Below, one piece after another: positions 44,546 to 53,777 of a DNA stretch of 64,000 bases. The translations under genes and the position numbers were made by a program. Each line of letters starts with the position of its first letter. Within the stretch, counting starts at the first letter, position 1. The DNA is from Burkholderia oklahomensis C6786 (GTDB lineage: Bacteria; Pseudomonadota; Gammaproteobacteria; Burkholderiales; Burkholderiaceae): positions 62,001 to 126,000 of the forward strand of contig NZ_CP009555.1 in NCBI RefSeq assembly GCF_000959365.1. The letters run 5' to 3'. The notes under the pieces were generated by a model. The model was not told where the DNA came from and made no database searches. It was given only the letters and a program-made list of their open reading frames with translations.

Positions 44546-46554
44546 CGCTCGCCTCCCGCTCCCGCGGCCGGCCGCAGGTCGGTGACCTGGCCGCGCGCCT
44601 CGTCGATCACGAATTCCGAGCCGGCCCAGGCCTGGGCCGGGTCGATCGGCTCACTGTGCCGCGCCAGCGCGCAACGGCAATCCTCGATGCCGTCGAGCAG
44701 CCAGGCCTGAGCTACCGGATCGAGCCCGGCGGCGTCGAACCAGTCGGCGAGCACCTGCCGGTAGAAGCGCATGATCGGCGCGTGGCGCGCCACGATGATC
44801 CGTTCGGCCAGTCGCTCGGCCGCCGTGTCGCGCGCCTCGTGGTCCATGGCCGCGAGCGGCCCGGTCAGGTCGAGGCCGAGCTCGGCGCCCAACGCGGCCA
44901 GCGCCCCCGGCTCGCCGAGCAGGCGGTCCAGCACGCGCGTCTCGAGCAGCCGGCGTGCCGGCGCATCCGCGAGCGCCAGCATGATCAGCGTGTTCTTGAG
45001 CAGCCAGCGCAGCGGGAACGCCACGCGCTCGGGAAACGCGACCTGTTCGTAGAAGCTGTCGGGGTAGCCGCGGATCTCGCGCTCGACCTGATCCTGGATC
45101 CGCGTCATGTGCAGGTAGAGGCCGCTCGCTCGCGCGATCGAATCGGCCCGCACGTCGCCGTAGAAGATATGGCGTGTGAGGCGGAAGTTGCGGACCATCT
45201 TGGCCAGGCGATCGGTTTCGGTCTCGGCGTAATAACGCGCGTCGCCGAGCACCACGCGGCAGCCCACGGCCTGCAGCACGCGGCCCGACTGATAGTCGGT
45301 GCCGGTGACGATCTTCAGCGACGGGCTCGACAGCTGATGCTGGCCGCCGATCGCGAAGCTCCAGCAGCGAAACGTCTTTAGCGCGTCGCTGGTGTCGGGC
45401 AACACGGCCTCCTCGAGAAAGCCGAGATCGGTAAACAGGCGCCGCAGGAACAGGTCATGGCCGATCAGCGCATGCCATTTCCACTTCTCGTCGCGCTCGA
45501 TATAACCGTTCTCGAGATAGACGACGGCGCGATCCTCGCCGGACACGGGCAACTGCTGAAGCAGCATCTGCCCGTCCGGGAAACATTTCGCGAGATGGCC
45601 CTGCGGATCGCGCAGCCAGACGGCGCGCCCGCCCGCGGCGGTGGCGAGGCGCCGGCGCTCGGCGCGCGACAGATGCCCGTAGGCGTCGATCGTGGCCAGC
45701 GAGAACCTCACGTCGTGCACGGCGGCGTCGGCGGGAATCGTGAAATCGGCATCGATCGCCGTATAACGACGGAAGAAACGCAGCGCAGCCGTCAGCTTGT
45801 AGATCAGGAACGGCATCACGCCATCGACGCACGGGTGCCGGGCAAGGATCGAATCGATCTCGCGCAGCACACCCCCGTGATAGACGGTGTCGCCGTCCGA
45901 CACGCCGATCGTGGCGCGCTGCAAGCGCGACCAGTCGCCGTCCGATTCGCTCATTGCCAGCACCGTGGCCATTGCGCGGTCGGTGCCGTAGCGCGCGGCG
46001 CTGCCGCCGCCCGGCGTCGGCTGGTTGAGGTAATAGACACGCGCCGCGGTGGCGTTGCCCGCGATCAACTGCTGCACCAGCGCCGGCGAGCGGTCCGACG
46101 AGTTGTTGTCGACCATCAGGATCACCACACGCGACAGGTCGAAATCCTGATTCAGCAGCGACAGCAGCGTGGCCTCGATATGCGGCTCCTCATCCATGAA
46201 CTTCACGATCACGAACACGTCACGGCCTTCGGCGGCCAGTGCCGCCGCGTCGGGCAGCGGCGCGACCTGGTCGGCGCCGAAATGCGCGGCCCGCATGCGC
46301 AGGTGGTCGCTCACGAGCTGGCGCTGCCAGTCGCGCACGGCATCGGCGTCGGCCTCGCCGGGCGTGCCGTCCGCGAGCGCCTCGCGCGCCAGCAGGATCC
46401 GCTGCGCCAGCGCGAGATGCGCGGCGGGAATCGCGTTGACATTGGACGTGCCGATCAGCGCCAGCAAGCGGCTCTGCAACACGTCGGCGGCCGGCTTCGC
46501 ACGGTTGCCGAGCGACGAGCAGGCGTTCAGGAACAGCGTTCGGGGTTCTCGCAT
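44542..46554 (-). CDS. Large glycosyltransferase (GT-A fold, family 2-like)
   Basis: A protein of 670 residues. The GT-A domain begins at about residue 115: DVFVIVKFMDEEPHIEATLLSLLNQDFDLSRVVILMVDNNSSDRSPALVQQ, with SDGDTVYHGG as the DxD-like region. The N-terminal ~110 residues and the long helical C-terminal part (FRLTRHIFYGDV, FPLRWLLKNTLIMLALADAPARRLL) are not familiar. No clear transmembrane anchor is found. It may transfer the sugar made by the dehydrogenase two genes later. Coupled on both sides, it is clearly part of the operon. The family is fairly sure and the acceptor unknown. Confidence 0.8.
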   Translation of the reverse strand: MREPRTLFLNACSSLGNRAKPAADVLQSRLLALIGTSNVNAIPAAHLALAQRILLAREALADGTPGEADADAVRDWQRQLVSDHLRMRAAHFGADQVAPLPDAAALAAEGRDVFVIVKFMDEEPHIEATLLSLLNQDFDLSRVVILMVDNNSSDRSPALVQQLIAGNATAARVYYLNQPTPGGGSAARYGTDRAMATVLAMSESDGDWSRLQRATIGVSDGDTVYHGGVLREIDSILARHPCVDGVMPFLIYKLTAALRFFRRYTAIDADFTIPADAAVHDVRFSLATIDAYGHLSRAERRRLATAAGGRAVWLRDPQGHLAKCFPDGQMLLQQLPVSGEDRAVVYLENGYIERDEKWKWHALIGHDLFLRRLFTDLGFLEEAVLPDTSDALKTFRCWSFAIGGQHQLSSPSLKIVTGTDYQSGRVLQAVGCRVVLGDARYYAETETDRLAKMVRNFRLTRHIFYGDVRADSIARASGLYLHMTRIQDQVEREIRGYPDSFYEQVAFPERVAFPLRWLLKNTLIMLALADAPARRLLETRVLDRLLGEPGALAALGAELGLDLTGPLAAMDHEARDTAAERLAERIIVARHAPIMRFYRQVLADWFDAAGLDPVAQAWLLDGIEDCRCALARHSEPIDPAQAWAGSEFVIDEARGQVTDLRPAAGAGGER

Positions 46555-46563
46555 CGATGCCTC

Positions 46564-47676
46564 TCAGCCAAGGGTGTGTCCGATCAGATCGCCGAGCCGC
46601 CTGCCCGCCGCGAGCAGGACGTCTTCGGGGTAATAGGTGAAAGCCAGCCGGATGCCGTTGCCGTGCGCGCTGCGGCACGAGAACACGTCGCCGGTATGGA
46701 ACGCGATGCCGGCGGCCAGCGCGCGGCGCCGCAGCTCGCCCATGTCGAGCGAGGCCGGGCAGTCGAGCCAGGCGAAATACCCACCGCTCGGCTCGCGAAA
46801 GCGCACGCGCGCGGGCAGCGTCTCGCGCAGCGCCTGAGACAGCGCGAGGCGGCGTGTCGTGCCGATTGCGTTCAGTTCGTCGAGGATGGCCTGCTGCTCG
46901 CCACGCGCGAGCAGATCGGCCACCACGCGTGCGGTGATCGGCGAGACGCCGCCGGCGCTGAGCAGCTCGCCCGAGCCGGCCAGCCGCTCGACCACCGCGG
47001 CCGATGCATGCATCCAGCCGAGCCGCACGCCGGGCGCGAGGATCTTCGAAAACGAGCCGACCGAGACGATCCGCTCGTCGCCATGGCGGTACATGCACTC
47101 GGGCATCGGCTCGCCGACGAATTGATAGACCTCGTCGAACAGCATCCAGACGCCATGGCGCGCCGACAACGCGCGCAGCGCCTCGCGTTTTTGCGCCGAT
47201 AGCGAAATGCCGGTCGGATTGTGGTTGACGGGAATGCTGTAGAGCATGTCCACGCGGCCGTGGCGCAGCAGTTGTTCGAGCCGCTCGACATCTAGGCCGT
47301 CTTCCTGCATCGGAATCGGCAACAGCTCGACATCCCAGTCCGCGAACATGCGCAGCGCGAGGAAATAGCTCGGATCCTCGACGGCGATGGTCGCGCGGGC
47401 CGGCAGGATCAACTTCAGCATCAGGTCGATCGCGTGCGAGGCGCCGCCGATCACGAGCAATTCCGCCACCGGCACCGGGCGGCCGTTGCGCGCCGCAAGG
47501 AACGCCGACAGCGCCTCGCGCAGCGCCGGCAAGCCGGCCTCGGGCGCGTACTGGAACGACGCGTCGCCGTCCTGCGCGAACAGGCGCCGGCACGCGTCGC
47601 CCCAGCGGCGCGACGGGAACCGCTGGTCCTCCATCTGCCCGATTCTCAGATCGACCTTCAGGTCCGTCGTGTCCAC
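46564..47676 (-). CDS. PLP-dependent aminotransferase (class I, MocR/2-aminoadipate type)
   Basis: A protein of 370 residues from GTG 47676, with GGAGG just upstream. Fold-type I features are FQYAPEAGLPALREALSAFLAARNG, YSIPVNHNPTGISLSAQKREAL, WMLFDEVYQFVGE (Asp) and VGSFSKILAPGVRLGWMHAS with the Schiff-base Lys in SFSKILAPGVRLGW. That motif is typical of the 2-aminoadipate/LysN-like branch. It is the second aminotransferase of the cluster and differs clearly from the HisC-like one, so at least two amino groups or keto acids are handled. Confidence 0.9.
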   Translation of the reverse strand: MDTTDLKVDLRIGQMEDQRFPSRRWGDACRRLFAQDGDASFQYAPEAGLPALREALSAFLAARNGRPVPVAELLVIGGASHAIDLMLKLILPARATIAVEDPSYFLALRMFADWDVELLPIPMQEDGLDVERLEQLLRHGRVDMLYSIPVNHNPTGISLSAQKREALRALSARHGVWMLFDEVYQFVGEPMPECMYRHGDERIVSVGSFSKILAPGVRLGWMHASAAVVERLAGSGELLSAGGVSPITARVVADLLARGEQQAILDELNAIGTTRRLALSQALRETLPARVRFREPSGGYFAWLDCPASLDMGELRRRALAAGIAFHTGDVFSCRSAHGNGIRLAFTYYPEDVLLAAGRRLGDLIGHTLG

Positions 47677-47747
47677 ACTTTCCTCCGTTCTGTCGCGCCC
47701 GCCGGCCTCGGCCCGGGCGGCCTTGCCCACGCGCCACGCGGCGCGGC

Positions 47748-48914
47748 TCAGCCCCACTCGCACGATCGCCGCGCCAGCCGCTCCGGATACAACAGGTCAC
47801 GATCGATCGCCGCGACCGACCGGCATCCGCACAGCGCCATGGCCAGCCGCAATTCGTCGGCGAGCAGCCGCAGCACCGCCTCGCTGCCGTCGGCGCCATC
47901 CACGGCAAGCCCGTAGATCGCGGGCCGGCCGACCAGCACCAGGCTCGCCCCCATCGCCAGCGCCTTGAGCACATCCTCGCCGCAGCGGATGCCGCTATCG
48001 ACGAGCACCGGCACGCGCACCGCGTCAGCCACCTCGGCCAGCACGTCGAACGGCGAGACGCAACTGTCGATCTGCCGCCCGCCATGATTCGACACGACGA
48101 TGGCGTCAGCGCCCGCCGACACGCAAGCCAGTGCATCGGACGCACGCAGGATGCCCTTCACGATCAGCCGGCCCGGCCACGCTGCACGAATCCGGCGCAA
48201 GGCCGCCGCGTCGAATGTCATGTCCATCTGGCGGCGCAGCAGGCTCGCTTGCGCGAGCGGATCGCGCACGTCGAGCACGCGCTCGATGTTGCGCAGACGC
48301 AGGTCCGCGAGCCGGCTGCCGTGCCGCCAGTAGCGCGGCGTGCGCAGCACGTCGACGCAGTGCGCGGGCCGCAGCCGGAACGGCAACGCAAAACCGTTGC
48401 GCAGGTCGCGCTCGCGCTTGCCGCTCACAGGCACGTCGACGGTCACCACCAGCGTCTCGCATCCGGCCGCGCGCAGGTCCGCCAGCAGCGCGTCCGACAG
48501 CGCCGCCTCCATCACATAGAGCTGGAACCAAGTGCGCACCGGCCCCCCGATCGCGACGGCCTCCTCCACCGTGCTGTTTGACGCCATCGACATCACGAAC
48601 GGCACATTGGCCCGCGCCGCGGCCGTCGCCAGGTGCAGATCGCCGCCGCGCCGGAAACAGCCGCTCATGCCCACCGGCGCGATGCCGATCGGCGCCGCGT
48701 AGGTGCGGCCAAACAGGGCCGCCTGCGTCGTCACGTTCGACACGTTCACGAGCCGGCGCGGATGCAGGCGGATCTCGCCCGGGCGTTGCAGGTTGTGGCG
48801 CAGGCCCGCCTCGCCGCCGGCGCCACCTTCGAGGTAATCGAAGACGAAGCGCGGCAGATGGCGCCGGGCCGCGTGCCGATATTGCTCGACGCTGTAGAGC
48901 CGCGCGCTACGCAT
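47748..48914 (-). CDS. FMN-dependent alpha-hydroxy acid oxidase/dehydrogenase (LldD/MftD-like)
   Basis: A protein of 388 residues. LPRFVFDYLEGGAGGEAGLRHN, APIGIAPVGMSGCFRRGGDLHLATAAARANVPFVMSMASNSTVEE, LVVTVDVPVSGKRERDLRNGF, WPGRLIVKGILRASDALACVSAGADAIVVSNHGGRQIDSCVSPFDVL and VDSGIRCGEDVLKALAMGA are the signature of the L-lactate dehydrogenase/glycolate oxidase family, with the active-site His in SNHGGRQ. It oxidises a 2-hydroxy acid to a keto acid. A member of this family (MftD) matures the RiPP cofactor mycofactocin, which is notable given the RRE protein in the other operon. The start at 48914 overlaps the upstream gene by 8 bases. Confidence 0.93.
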   Translation of the reverse strand: MRSARLYSVEQYRHAARRHLPRFVFDYLEGGAGGEAGLRHNLQRPGEIRLHPRRLVNVSNVTTQAALFGRTYAAPIGIAPVGMSGCFRRGGDLHLATAAARANVPFVMSMASNSTVEEAVAIGGPVRTWFQLYVMEAALSDALLADLRAAGCETLVVTVDVPVSGKRERDLRNGFALPFRLRPAHCVDVLRTPRYWRHGSRLADLRLRNIERVLDVRDPLAQASLLRRQMDMTFDAAALRRIRAAWPGRLIVKGILRASDALACVSAGADAIVVSNHGGRQIDSCVSPFDVLAEVADAVRVPVLVDSGIRCGEDVLKALAMGASLVLVGRPAIYGLAVDGADGSEAVLRLLADELRLAMALCGCRSVAAIDRDLLYPERLARRSCEWG

Positions 48915-49392
48915 GGCCGGCCCATTCGCCGCCAACGAAGCGGCTGCCCACGCGCTGGCTGTTCACCACCAGCACGCAGACCACGCCGGGCAGCAGCGAG
49001 GCGAACAGCCCCGTGATCCAGCGGCTGCCGATCCGGTCCTCCATGCCGCGCATGCAGGGCGGCTCCCACTCGCGCGGGGGCACCGGCGCGGCCACGTAGC
49101 ACGAGGCGATCCGCAGATGCAGATCGGGCGACAGCACATGGAAGCCGTCGTGCAGCGACGTGGATGCGCAGGCGTAGCGCGCGAGCCGGTCGTCGAGCAG
49201 CTCGTCGTCGGGCCCGGGCTCGCCGCGCGCGCGGTGGCGTACCGCCGGCAACTGGAACACCGGCAGGCGGGCCGCGTCGTCGGCCACGATGATGCCGAAG
49301 CCGTGGAAATCGCGGTTCGACTTCGCCAGCACGGCATCGACCAGCGCATCGAGCGCGTCGGGACGCCAGCGCGCGTCGTCGAATGCATTCAT
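48907..49392 (-). CDS. Small protein with a degenerate diadenylate-cyclase-like (DisA_N) pattern
   Basis: A protein of 161 residues. HGFGIIVADDAARLPVFQLPAV, then SLHDGFHVLSPDLHLRIASCYVAAP and RIGSRWITGLFASLLPGVVCVLVVNSQRVGSRFVGGEW, follow the order of the DAC domain: a DGA-like loop, a Cys-Tyr strand, a GtRHrAA-like segment and a final sensor strand. DGA has become DGF and the RHR-like motif GSRWITG, so cyclase activity is unlikely. A nucleotide-binding or sensing role is possible. No signal peptide is seen. It lies 20 bases after the amidinotransferase gene. The fold is a pattern-based guess and otherwise this is an orphan protein. Confidence 0.5.
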   Translation of the reverse strand: MNAFDDARWRPDALDALVDAVLAKSNRDFHGFGIIVADDAARLPVFQLPAVRHRARGEPGPDDELLDDRLARYACASTSLHDGFHVLSPDLHLRIASCYVAAPVPPREWEPPCMRGMEDRIGSRWITGLFASLLPGVVCVLVVNSQRVGSRFVGGEWAGHA

Positions 49393-49412
49393 GGTTCAGC
49401 CCTGAAGCCGGG

Positions 49413-50573
49413 TTAGAAGCGGCGATACCGGTGCGGGAAATAATCGTGCATCGTGCCGGCGCGCTCGATATCGACGGTCGAGCAATGCAGCCCGCCGCCG
49501 AACGGGGCGACATCCCAGAACGGCACGGGGATCACCTCGAAGCCGAGCCGGTCGAGTTGTTCCTGCTGGGCGAACTCGCTCGCCTCGACGAACACGGTGC
49601 GCTCGTCCAGGCTCAGCAGGTTCATCGACAGCCATTGCGAGCAGAAGCAGAGCTGCGGCAGCGTCTCGCGCGTGCGCGCCGGCTTCGCGGCCGACACGAT
49701 CTGCCAGTCGTTGAGGCGGAAGTATTCGACCATGTCCGGGTCGGCCGCACGCTCGCCGCAATGCAGGGCCAGCCCGGGCCGCAACGGCACGAGCGTCGCG
49801 TCGATGTGCTGCGGGTAGAAGTTGTCGAAGGTCACCGCATGCACGCGATGCTCGGGGAAATGATCGCGCAGCCAGCGGTAGCCGAGCTGGTTCGTCACCA
49901 TCGACAACTGCACGAACAGATCCTTGCCGAAGCGCACGATATCGGCAGCATCGAACAGCGGCTCGGCCTCGGTCAGCAGCAGCCGGTTGGCGCGCACGCG
50001 ATCGATCTTTTCGTTATCGGGCAGCGCCGGATAGCCCGTGTGGAAATCGGCATCGTAGGACGCCTCGGTCAGCCGCGGCTTGGGCGCCGCCTCCCAGCGC
50101 ATCGCGGCATCGTCGCGGTAGTAATCGAGCAGCAGCGGCCGGTAGCACAGATACTCGAACCAGCGGCTGCGCTGCGACATGGTGGCCTCGAGGATCTCGT
50201 TGCCCACCACGATCAGCACGTCGCGCGGCGGCATGCAGCCGAACATCGACTGCTGTGTCCAGTCGGGCGTGGCCACGGCCTGCGAGAAATCGAATTCGGG
50301 CGGGCGGTCCACCACCACGCCGCGGTCGGTCAGCAGCTTGGCGAGATGATCGAGCTGCGCATCCGCCGCGGCCACGAAATCGTCGGGCATCGGCCCGAAA
50401 CTGCCGTGCGGGAAACCGTGCTCGGGCCAGTCGCGCGAGACGGCCGGCTCCGGCGCCTGCACCATCGTTCCGCGCGCGCGCCCCACCATGATCCGCCGCA
50501 GCGGCGCCCACTCGTCCCAACTATTGACGCGTGCCGGCGCCTGGCGGCCGGCCTTGCCGATTTCCGTTTGCAT
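49413..50573 (-). CDS. Amidinotransferase (glycine/inosamine/lysine amidinotransferase family)
   Basis: A protein of 386 residues with GGAG before ATG 50573. Family marks are VNSWDEWAPLRRIMVGRARGTM at the start, CMPPRDVLIVVGNEILEATMSQRSRWFEYLCYRPLL, NQLGYRWLRDHFPEHRVHAVTF, HIDATLVPLRPGLAL with the catalytic His, and PFGGGLHCSTVDIERAG with the nucleophilic Cys364. These enzymes move an amidino group from arginine to an amine, as in creatine, cylindrospermopsin, streptomycin and phaseolotoxin biosynthesis. As first gene of the minus operon it suggests that a guanidino group is added to the product. The acceptor amine is unknown. Confidence 0.92.
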   Translation of the reverse strand: MQTEIGKAGRQAPARVNSWDEWAPLRRIMVGRARGTMVQAPEPAVSRDWPEHGFPHGSFGPMPDDFVAAADAQLDHLAKLLTDRGVVVDRPPEFDFSQAVATPDWTQQSMFGCMPPRDVLIVVGNEILEATMSQRSRWFEYLCYRPLLLDYYRDDAAMRWEAAPKPRLTEASYDADFHTGYPALPDNEKIDRVRANRLLLTEAEPLFDAADIVRFGKDLFVQLSMVTNQLGYRWLRDHFPEHRVHAVTFDNFYPQHIDATLVPLRPGLALHCGERAADPDMVEYFRLNDWQIVSAAKPARTRETLPQLCFCSQWLSMNLLSLDERTVFVEASEFAQQEQLDRLGFEVIPVPFWDVAPFGGGLHCSTVDIERAGTMHDYFPHRYRRF

Positions 50574-51060
50574 CCCATCTGTCTCCGATCTGGATCAGGT
50601 TCCGCCGACGGCTCGCATCCACACCGCGCCGCCAGCACGACATGCTTTGCATCGAAACGACCCAGCCATACTAAAGCGGCGTCGACGCATGACGAATCGA
50701 TAATTCCGAATGCGCGCATGCGCACGATGCATGTGATCGGTGGCGTCCGGCGCGATGGCTCAGCCGATGCGCGGGCCGCGCCGCACATGATTTTTCCAAG
50801 TGATCGTTTGGCAAATGCGCCGAGCCATCGTGCGCCGTCCGACTCGACACACAGCCCGGGATGCGGGCCGGCCGCGCGAATGGCCGATGGAATAAGTTCG
50901 CGCGCCCGGTTGTTCTGCTGGCGGGAACCGGTGTTTCCGGATGTCGCAAGCAGGATCGGGCGAACCGAATCGCTTCGGCCGCCGTCGTGCCGTCATCATT
51001 TCGGACTCCCAATATTTCATCAGACAGATACCCTGCACTCCCAACCGATTCAGGACAACC
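50574..51060. promoter_or_regulatory. Divergent promoter region of the minus operon and the methyltransferase fragment
   Basis: About 490 bases with no supported gene. It includes a perfect 10-base palindrome GCGCATGCGC at 50714-50723, whose half-site also appears in the inverted repeat before the plus-strand operon (24437-24459). That shared motif may allow the LysR regulator to control both operons. No convincing -35/-10 pair was picked. Confidence 0.45.
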
Positions 51061-51333
51061 ATGACCGCCACGACGCCCCAGCTGGCCGACACCGATCGCA
51101 TGATGCAGATGATCACGGGCTATTGGATCACCCAGATAGTCCATGCCGCCGCCACCTATTCGCTTGCCGACCACGTCGCCGACGCTCCCGCGACGGCGGC
51201 CGAGATCGCCGCCGCAGAAGGCACCGATCCGTCGGCCACGTTCCGGTTCCTGCGGACCTGCGCGTCGCTCGGGCTGCTCACGTACGACGGTGAATCGCGG
51301 TTTGCGGGCACGTCGCTGCTCGACACCCTGCGC
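51061..51333 (+). pseudogene. O-methyltransferase, N-terminal fragment cut by an IS
   Basis: ATG 51061, with AGGA upstream, encodes ~91 residues: MTATTPQLADTDRMMQMITG, YWITQIVHAAATYSLADHVA, DAPATAAEIAAAEGTDPSATFRFLRTCASLGLLTYDGESRFAGTSLLDTLR. This is the dimerisation/winged-helix domain of plant-type and hydroxyneurosporene-type O-methyltransferases. It then runs into IS3 sequence, so the SAM-binding domain is gone. It is divergent from the minus operon and was probably part of the same cluster before disruption. Confidence 0.85.
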
Positions 51334-51337
51334 ATGA

Positions 51338-51690
51338 CCCTGTCTCGTTTCCACGTACAGCAAGTCATGCGGCGATCAATCCGGCCTCGTAGTCGACAGG
51401 GGTCTGGAAGTCGATTGAGGTGTGCAGGCGTTGCCGATTGTAATAGCCTTCGATCCAGTCGACGATGTCCAAGCGAGCCTGGGCACGTGTTTCGTAGTGA
51501 AGCTGATAGATTCTTTCGACTTTCAGCGTCTTGAAGAAGCTCTCCATCGGGGCGTTGTCCCACGCATTCGCGCGTCGGCTCATCGAGATATTTAGCTTGA
51601 AGTCGGCAGCCAGTTTCCGGTAGGTCCGGCTTGCATATTGGGCGGATTCAATCGGTCGTTGCAACATCTCCATATTGGAGGTGTTAAATG
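51338..51690 (-). pseudogene. IS3-family orfB, 3' remnant
   Basis: On the minus strand from about 51640 to 51365 the frame reads QYASRTYRKLAADFKLNISM, SRRANAWDNAPMESFFKTLKVERIYQL and YYNRQRLHTSIDFQTPVDYEAGLIAA. This is the end of an IS3 OrfB including the last catalytic Glu (MESFFKTLK). The 5' part is missing up to the IS66 end at 51691. The left IS boundary in the methyltransferase gene is near 51334. Confidence 0.85.
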
Positions 51691-51731
51691 GTAAGCGGTC
51701 GATTGACCACGCCCTTGCGCGTTGACGCGAA

Positions 51732-53414
51732 TTAGGCCGCCGTGGTGTCCGTGCGCTGGCCGAGCATCCACGGCAACAGCGCCTCGTCATCGTCGGCGCT
51801 TCGCGCGTAAGGCAGCGCTTTGAACAACTCGGTCAGGTAGCGGTAGGCGTCGACGCCGTTGGCCTTGCACGTCTCGACGAGCGAATAGAGATTGGCGCTT
51901 GCTTTCGCACCGCCGGTCGTATCCGCGAACAGCCACGCACGGCGTCCCACTACGAATGGGCGAATCGCGTTCTCGCAGGGGTTATTGTCGATTGGCCACG
52001 CCGCGTTCTCGACGTAGCGGTTCAGCTTCGGCCATTGTCCGGCGAGGTAGTTCAGGGCCTTGCCTAGCAAGCCGCTGGGGGCCGTCGTCGCCAGGTGCTC
52101 ATCGAGCAGCGCCCTGATTTGTGCAAGCACCGCACGGCTATAGCGCCGGCGAAGGCGAGCCCGACGATGCGGCTTCTGATCTGCGTGCGATTCTGCTGCA
52201 TACAGCTTGCCGATCAGCGTGATGAACTGCGTCGATGGCTGATGCGCACCTTGAGCCTTCTTCGGCAGGACCTTCTGCGCTTCTACAAAGTACCTGCGAG
52301 CATGCACCCAACAGCCAAGGTGGACGAGACCGTTGGCATCGGCGATCGCATTGTACGGTTCGTAGCCGTCCGTCATAAATACGGCGCCACGGCGAATGCC
52401 GGCCCACAGATCGCTGCCGTGTTGTTTGCCGCGCCCCGGCGCGTAGCCGAACAGTCGCACCGGTGGCCCGCTGCCGTTCATCTGCACCCACATGTAGCTC
52501 TTCGTCTGTGGCACTCTTCCTGGCTCCTTCAGTACCTGTACCGTCGTCTCGTCCGCGAACACGATGTGGCTATCGAGCAGGTGATCTCGCATCAGGTTGA
52601 TCACCGGCTGCACGGCTTCGCCTACTCGCACTAAGCTCGCGGCCAGCGTATTGCGCGAGATGTCGCCTCCGAAGCGCTTGAGCAACGCAGCAATTCGATA
52701 CAGCGGTAGACCGTCCATGTATTTGGAGACGACGAACCACGCCAGCGCCGCTTCCGTAAACAAGCCCTTCGGGATGACGCGCGAGCGTGCCGGCGTCACC
52801 TTCAGGCTCTCGTCGCAGCGCGGGCAGGCGTACTTCACACGTTCGTGGCGGATCACCCGCACCTGTTGCGGGATGATGTCGAGCTATTCGCTCACCTCCA
52901 CGCCGATCTCAACGAGTACCGAGCCGTCGTGAGGGCACATGCGCTCCGATTCCGGCAGTTCATAGCGAATGACTTCGCGCGGCAAAGCCGGATCGAGCGG
53001 TTTGCGCCCGGGCTTTTTACGCGCGTGGCCGGCTACCTGCGTTTGGGCTTCGTCTTCCTCTTGTGCCGGAAGCGTTGCCGCCGTCGGCGCCAGCGCTTCG
53101 GCCTCGTTCAAGAACAAGTCCCGTTGATCGGCACTGCGGGCTTCGCTCTTGGCGCCGAACAGCCGTCGCTCATAGGCCTTCAACTGCTTCTTGAGCAAGT
53201 CGCGTTCGACCTTCGTCACGCGCAGTTCGCCGCGCAGCGCATCGCGCTCAGCAAGCATCGCGTCGCGCTCGGCAATGAGCGCGGCGAGTTCTTCCGCGGT
53301 AATCGATGCGGGTTGTGGGGCGCGAGTCATCCCGTAACCATAGCGGGTTTCGACGGGCCATGGGTTTACGTCGCCGCGCCGATCCCGATCGGTATGTTGC
53401 GCTCGTGCAACCAT
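51732..53414 (-). pseudogene. tnpC: IS66 tnpC with an in-frame amber stop
   Basis: The N-terminal part (53414-52884) has the coiled coil ALIAERDAMLAERDALRGELRVTKVERDLLKKQLKAYERRLFG and the zinc segment MCPHDGSVLVEIGVEVSE, then TAG at 52884-52886. The same frame resumes LDIIPQQVRVIRHERVKYACPRC and continues to the end at 51732 with the DDE core (IVFADETTVQVLKEPGR, IDNNPCENAIRPFVVGRRAWLF). The other IS66 TnpC in this window has Gln here (VSEQLHM), so CAG has become TAG. Confidence 0.88.
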
Positions 53415-53423
53415 GCGCCTGTC

Positions 53424-53777
53424 CTAGTTGACGCGCGCATAATGCCGCGCTGGATGCTTGCGCATGGCGGCCAGATCGATGCCGTCAAGTAGCCAGTGCA
53501 ACTGCTCGACGCTCAGTTCGAGAACGTCCGCGGCCTCGCGTGGCCATACGAAACGATCGGCTTCCAGCCGCTTCATCAAGAGCCAGAACCCGTTGCGCTC
53601 CCATAGCAGCAGCTTGATGCGATCAGCGCGCTTGTTGCGGAACACGTACACTGCTCGGGCGAACGGGGCGAGCCCCAGCGCTTGCTCGACCAACGCCGCC
53701 AAGCCGGTGATGTTCTTGCGGAAGTCGACCGCGTCGCGATGCACGTAGACCTTCAGCTCACTGTCGAGCCGGAACAT
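53424..53777 (-). CDS. tnpB: IS66 accessory protein TnpB
   Basis: A protein of 117 residues: MFRLDSELKVYVHRDAVDFRK, IKLLLWERNGFWLLMKRLEADRFVWP. It is the usual second gene of IS66. It begins 20 bases before the tnpA stop. Confidence 0.92.
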   Translation of the reverse strand: MFRLDSELKVYVHRDAVDFRKNITGLAALVEQALGLAPFARAVYVFRNKRADRIKLLLWERNGFWLLMKRLEADRFVWPREAADVLELSVEQLHWLLDGIDLAAMRKHPARHYARVN

